Part shown: positions 5,947-8,275 of the stretch, one piece after another
Numbering within the stretch: position 1 is the first letter of the stretch
Layout: every line of letters starts with the position of its first letter
Source: Bacteroidales bacterium
GTDB taxonomy: Bacteria; Bacteroidota; Bacteroidia; Bacteroidales; NBLH01
Reading direction: 5' to 3'
Assembly: GCA_021647685.1 (NCBI GenBank)
Contig: JAKIUH010000186.1
Coordinates: 1 to 8,275, forward strand
DNA length: 8,275 bases
Translations under genes and position numbers: made by a program
The notes under the pieces: model-generated
What the model was told of the DNA's origin: nothing
Seen by the model: the letters and a program-made list of their open reading frames with translations, nothing else
Databases searched by the model: none

Positions 5947-8275
5947 ATGACAAAGGAAATTCCTTCGCAGTATAATCCGCAAAATACGGAAGATAAATGG
6001 TATAAGTATTGGTTAGATAATAAATTATTTAAATCGGTACCCGATGAACGTGAGCCATACACAATAGTAATTCCGCCACCTAACGTAACCGGCGTATTAC
6101 ACATGGGGCACATGCTCAACAATACCATTCAGGATATTTTAATTCGTCGTGCACGTATGCAAGGTAAAAATGCCTGTTGGGTACCGGGTACCGACCATGC
6201 GTCTATTGCAACCGAAGCAAAAGTGGTAGCCAAATTAAAATCCGAAGGAATTGATAAAAATTCCCTGTCGCGCGATGAATTTTTAAAACATGCTTGGGAA
6301 TGGAAAGAAAAACATGGAGGCATTATTCTGGAACAATTAAAAAAGCTGGGTGCTTCTTGCGATTGGGACAGAACACGCTTTACAATGGACAAAGAACTTT
6401 ATGATAGCGTTATCAAAGTCTTTGTAGATTTATACAATAAAGGTAAAATATACCGTGGCATCCGTATGGTAAATTGGGACCCAAGTGCCAAAACTGCTGT
6501 ATCTGACGAAGAGGTTATCTATAAAGAACTAAATTCAAAACTTTATTATCTAAAATATCAAGTAGAAGGAGAAAATGATTACATAACTATTGCCACAACA
6601 CGCCCTGAGACCATTTTGGGTGATACTGCTGTTTGTGTTCACCCCGAAGATGAGCGATTTGAAAAGTTTAGAGGAAAAAAAGTAATCGTTCCGTTGGTTA
6701 ATCGTTCTGTACCTGTTATTCAAGATGAATATGTGGACAGAGAATTTGGTACGGGTGCATTAAAAATTACACCGGCTCATGATATTCATGATTATGAAAT
6801 CGGACAAAAACATAATTTAGAAAGCATCGATATTTTTAATGACGACGGAACTTTAAGCGAAGCCGCACAACTATATATCGGGAAAGACCGTTTTGAAGTA
6901 CGAAAATTAATAGCCAAAGAACTTGAAGAAAAAGGATATTTGGTAAAAACTGAAGATTATATAAATAAGGTAGGTTTTTCTGAACGTACCGATGCGGTTA
7001 TTGAGCCTAAACTTTCGATGCAGTGGTTTTTAAAAATGGGTGAACTGGCAAAACCTGCATTGGAAAATGTTTTAAACGATACGATTAAATTTTTTCCAAA
7101 GAAATTTAAAAATGTTTATCGTCATTGGATGGAGGGTGTTCGTGACTGGAATATCTCACGCCAGTTATGGTGGGGTCAGCGTATTCCTGCCTATTATTTA
7201 CCCGACAGCAATGATTTTGTTGTAGCTGAAAATATTGAAAAAGCAGTAGTAATTGCTCGTAAAAAAACAGGCAAGCAAAACCTTACGGCAAATGATTTAC
7301 GCCAAGATGAAGATGTATTGGATACATGGTTCTCATCATGGCTTTGGCCTATTTCTGTATTTAACGGCATTAATGAACCCGACAATGAGGAAATAAATTA
7401 CTATTACCCAACAAATGACTTAGTTACTGGTCATGATATTATCTTTTTCTGGATAGCACGATTGATTATTTCGGGCTATGAATACCGTAATGAAAAGCCG
7501 TTTAGTAATGTTTATTTTACGGGAATGGTCCGCGATAAACAAGGACGAAAAATGTCAAAACAATTGGGCAACTCTCCCGACCCGATTGAACTAATGAAAA
7601 AATACGGTGCCGATGGAGTACGTATCGGAATGCTGCTGTGCTCACCAGCCGGCGGCGATTTATTGTACGATGATAAACTACCCGAACAAGGAAGAAACTT
7701 TGCGAATAAAATATGGAATGCTTTTCGCTTGGTAAAACAATGGGAAGTTAGCAATGAAATAGAACAACCGGATTCCGCACAAAAAGCAATTCAATGGTTT
7801 GAGCATAAATTGAATGAAGTATTGGAAACTTTAGATAAACAATTTGCCGAATTTCGTATATCGGAAGCGGTTATGACGGTTTATACCTTTTTCTGGAATG
7901 AATTTTCTGCATGGTATCTGGAAATGGTTAAACCGGATTATCAGAAACCTGTTGATGCGAAAACCTACAATGCTACGATTACATTTTTTGATAAAATACT
8001 ACGTATTTTACATCCTTTTATGCCTTTTATTACCGAAGAAATTTGGCAATTACTTGAAGAAAGAAAAGAAGGCGAAAGTATTGTAGTGGCTCGTATGCCT
8101 GAAAAAAAAGATTTCGATAAAATTTTGCTTGAAAATTTTGAAACTACAAAAGAAGTAATTTCGGCAATCAGGAATATTAAAAAAGAAAAAAATATTCCGA
8201 TGCGCGAAACCGTTGAACTAAAAATAAAAGCAAACAAATATAAGCATGAAGCTAATTCAATTATTAAAAAATTAG
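5947..8275 (+). CDS. valS: Valyl-tRNA synthetase, C-terminus missing at window edge
   Basis: The frame opens at ATG 5947 and stays open for 776 codons to the right edge with no stop, so the last roughly 100 residues (family length about 875), which would include the C-terminal coiled coil, are not seen. It is a class I aminoacyl-tRNA synthetase that charges tRNA-Val in the cytoplasm. PPPNVTGVLHMGH (43-55) carries the HIGH signature as HMGH (52-55). The CP1 editing domain shows TTRPETILGDT (217-227) and GTGALKITPAHD (268-279), the parts that hydrolyse Thr-tRNA-Val. RDWNISRQLWWG (399-410), DVLDTWFSS (456-464) and GHDIIFFWIAR (495-505) are core synthetase motifs. The second signature is KMSKQ (535-539) rather than KMSKS, followed by LGNSPDP. 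The anticodon-binding helical domain begins after about 590, with FMPFITEEIW at 691-700. It follows the ligase by 183 nt on the same strand, with a hairpin and a -7-like box between. Confidence 0.97.
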   Translation, partial: MTKEIPSQYNPQNTEDKWYKYWLDNKLFKSVPDEREPYTIVIPPPNVTGVLHMGHMLNNTIQDILIRRARMQGKNACWVPGTDHASIATEAKVVAKLKSEGIDKNSLSRDEFLKHAWEWKEKHGGIILEQLKKLGASCDWDRTRFTMDKELYDSVIKVFVDLYNKGKIYRGIRMVNWDPSAKTAVSDEEVIYKELNSKLYYLKYQVEGENDYITIATTRPETILGDTAVCVHPEDERFEKFRGKKVIVPLVNRSVPVIQDEYVDREFGTGALKITPAHDIHDYEIGQKHNLESIDIFNDDGTLSEAAQLYIGKDRFEVRKLIAKELEEKGYLVKTEDYINKVGFSERTDAVIEPKLSMQWFLKMGELAKPALENVLNDTIKFFPKKFKNVYRHWMEGVRDWNISRQLWWGQRIPAYYLPDSNDFVVAENIEKAVVIARKKTGKQNLTANDLRQDEDVLDTWFSSWLWPISVFNGINEPDNEEINYYYPTNDLVTGHDIIFFWIARLIISGYEYRNEKPFSNVYFTGMVRDKQGRKMSKQLGNSPDPIELMKKYGADGVRIGMLLCSPAGGDLLYDDKLPEQGRNFANKIWNAFRLVKQWEVSNEIEQPDSAQKAIQWFEHKLNEVLETLDKQFAEFRISEAVMTVYTFFWNEFSAWYLEMVKPDYQKPVDAKTYNATITFFDKILRILHPFMPFITEEIWQLLEERKEGESIVVARMPEKKDFDKILLENFETTKEVISAIRNIKKEKNIPMRETVELKIKANKYKHEANSIIKKL

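Noticed and set aside
6129..6392. Minus-strand frames opposite valS (also at 5937-6128, 7194-7385, 7512-7754 and 7965-8237)
   Set aside because: All are antisense to a continuous valyl-tRNA synthetase frame with conserved motifs throughout; none has an independent signal.
1..8275. CRISPR array, tRNA or rRNA genes
   Set aside because: No regularly spaced repeats and no tRNA cloverleaf or rRNA-like blocks were seen on either strand.

Overview
The window looks like a chromosomal segment of a low-GC member of the Bacteroidota, probably an uncultured relative of the Bacteroidales. The signs are: a valyl-tRNA synthetase with a Bacteroidota-like sequence; no Shine-Dalgarno sequences ahead of the genes, which have A-rich, G-poor leaders instead; a TAnnTTTG-type -7 promoter element ahead of valS; and strong A/T bias at third codon positions. 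The phylum call rests on recognition, not on a search.

The left half (about 1-4779) is a minus-strand tripartite efflux operon. In transcription order it holds a lipoprotein membrane-fusion (periplasmic adaptor) subunit at 4779-3697, an inner-membrane RND permease of 1020 residues at 3678-616, and the N-terminal 181 residues of a TolC-like outer-membrane factor that starts at 545 and runs off the left edge. The adaptor and permease are 18 nt apart. The permease and outer-membrane gene are 70 nt apart, with a short G-free repeat leader between them. Together the three would form a proton-driven pump spanning both membranes; the substrate cannot be read from the sequence. The charged residues in the permease's predicted proton pathway are rearranged relative to AcrB.

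The middle (4780-5106) is an AT-rich gap of 327 nt with no convincing gene. Most of it is a 253-bp segment bounded by 13-bp perfect terminal inverted repeats and flanked on both sides by TA. This suggests a miniature inverted-repeat element or a decayed insertion sequence, sitting between the efflux operon and the next gene.

The right half is on the plus strand. At 5107-5763 is a compact 218-residue polynucleotide ligase (RNA-ligase family) with all the nucleotidyltransferase motifs but no C-terminal domain. A 13-bp perfect hairpin follows it. Then comes a -7-like promoter, and then valS from 5947 to the right edge: 776 codons, with the C-terminal end missing. The ligase and valS are codirectional but appear to be separate transcripts. 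An RNA ligase beside a tRNA synthetase raises, but does not prove, a link to RNA repair.
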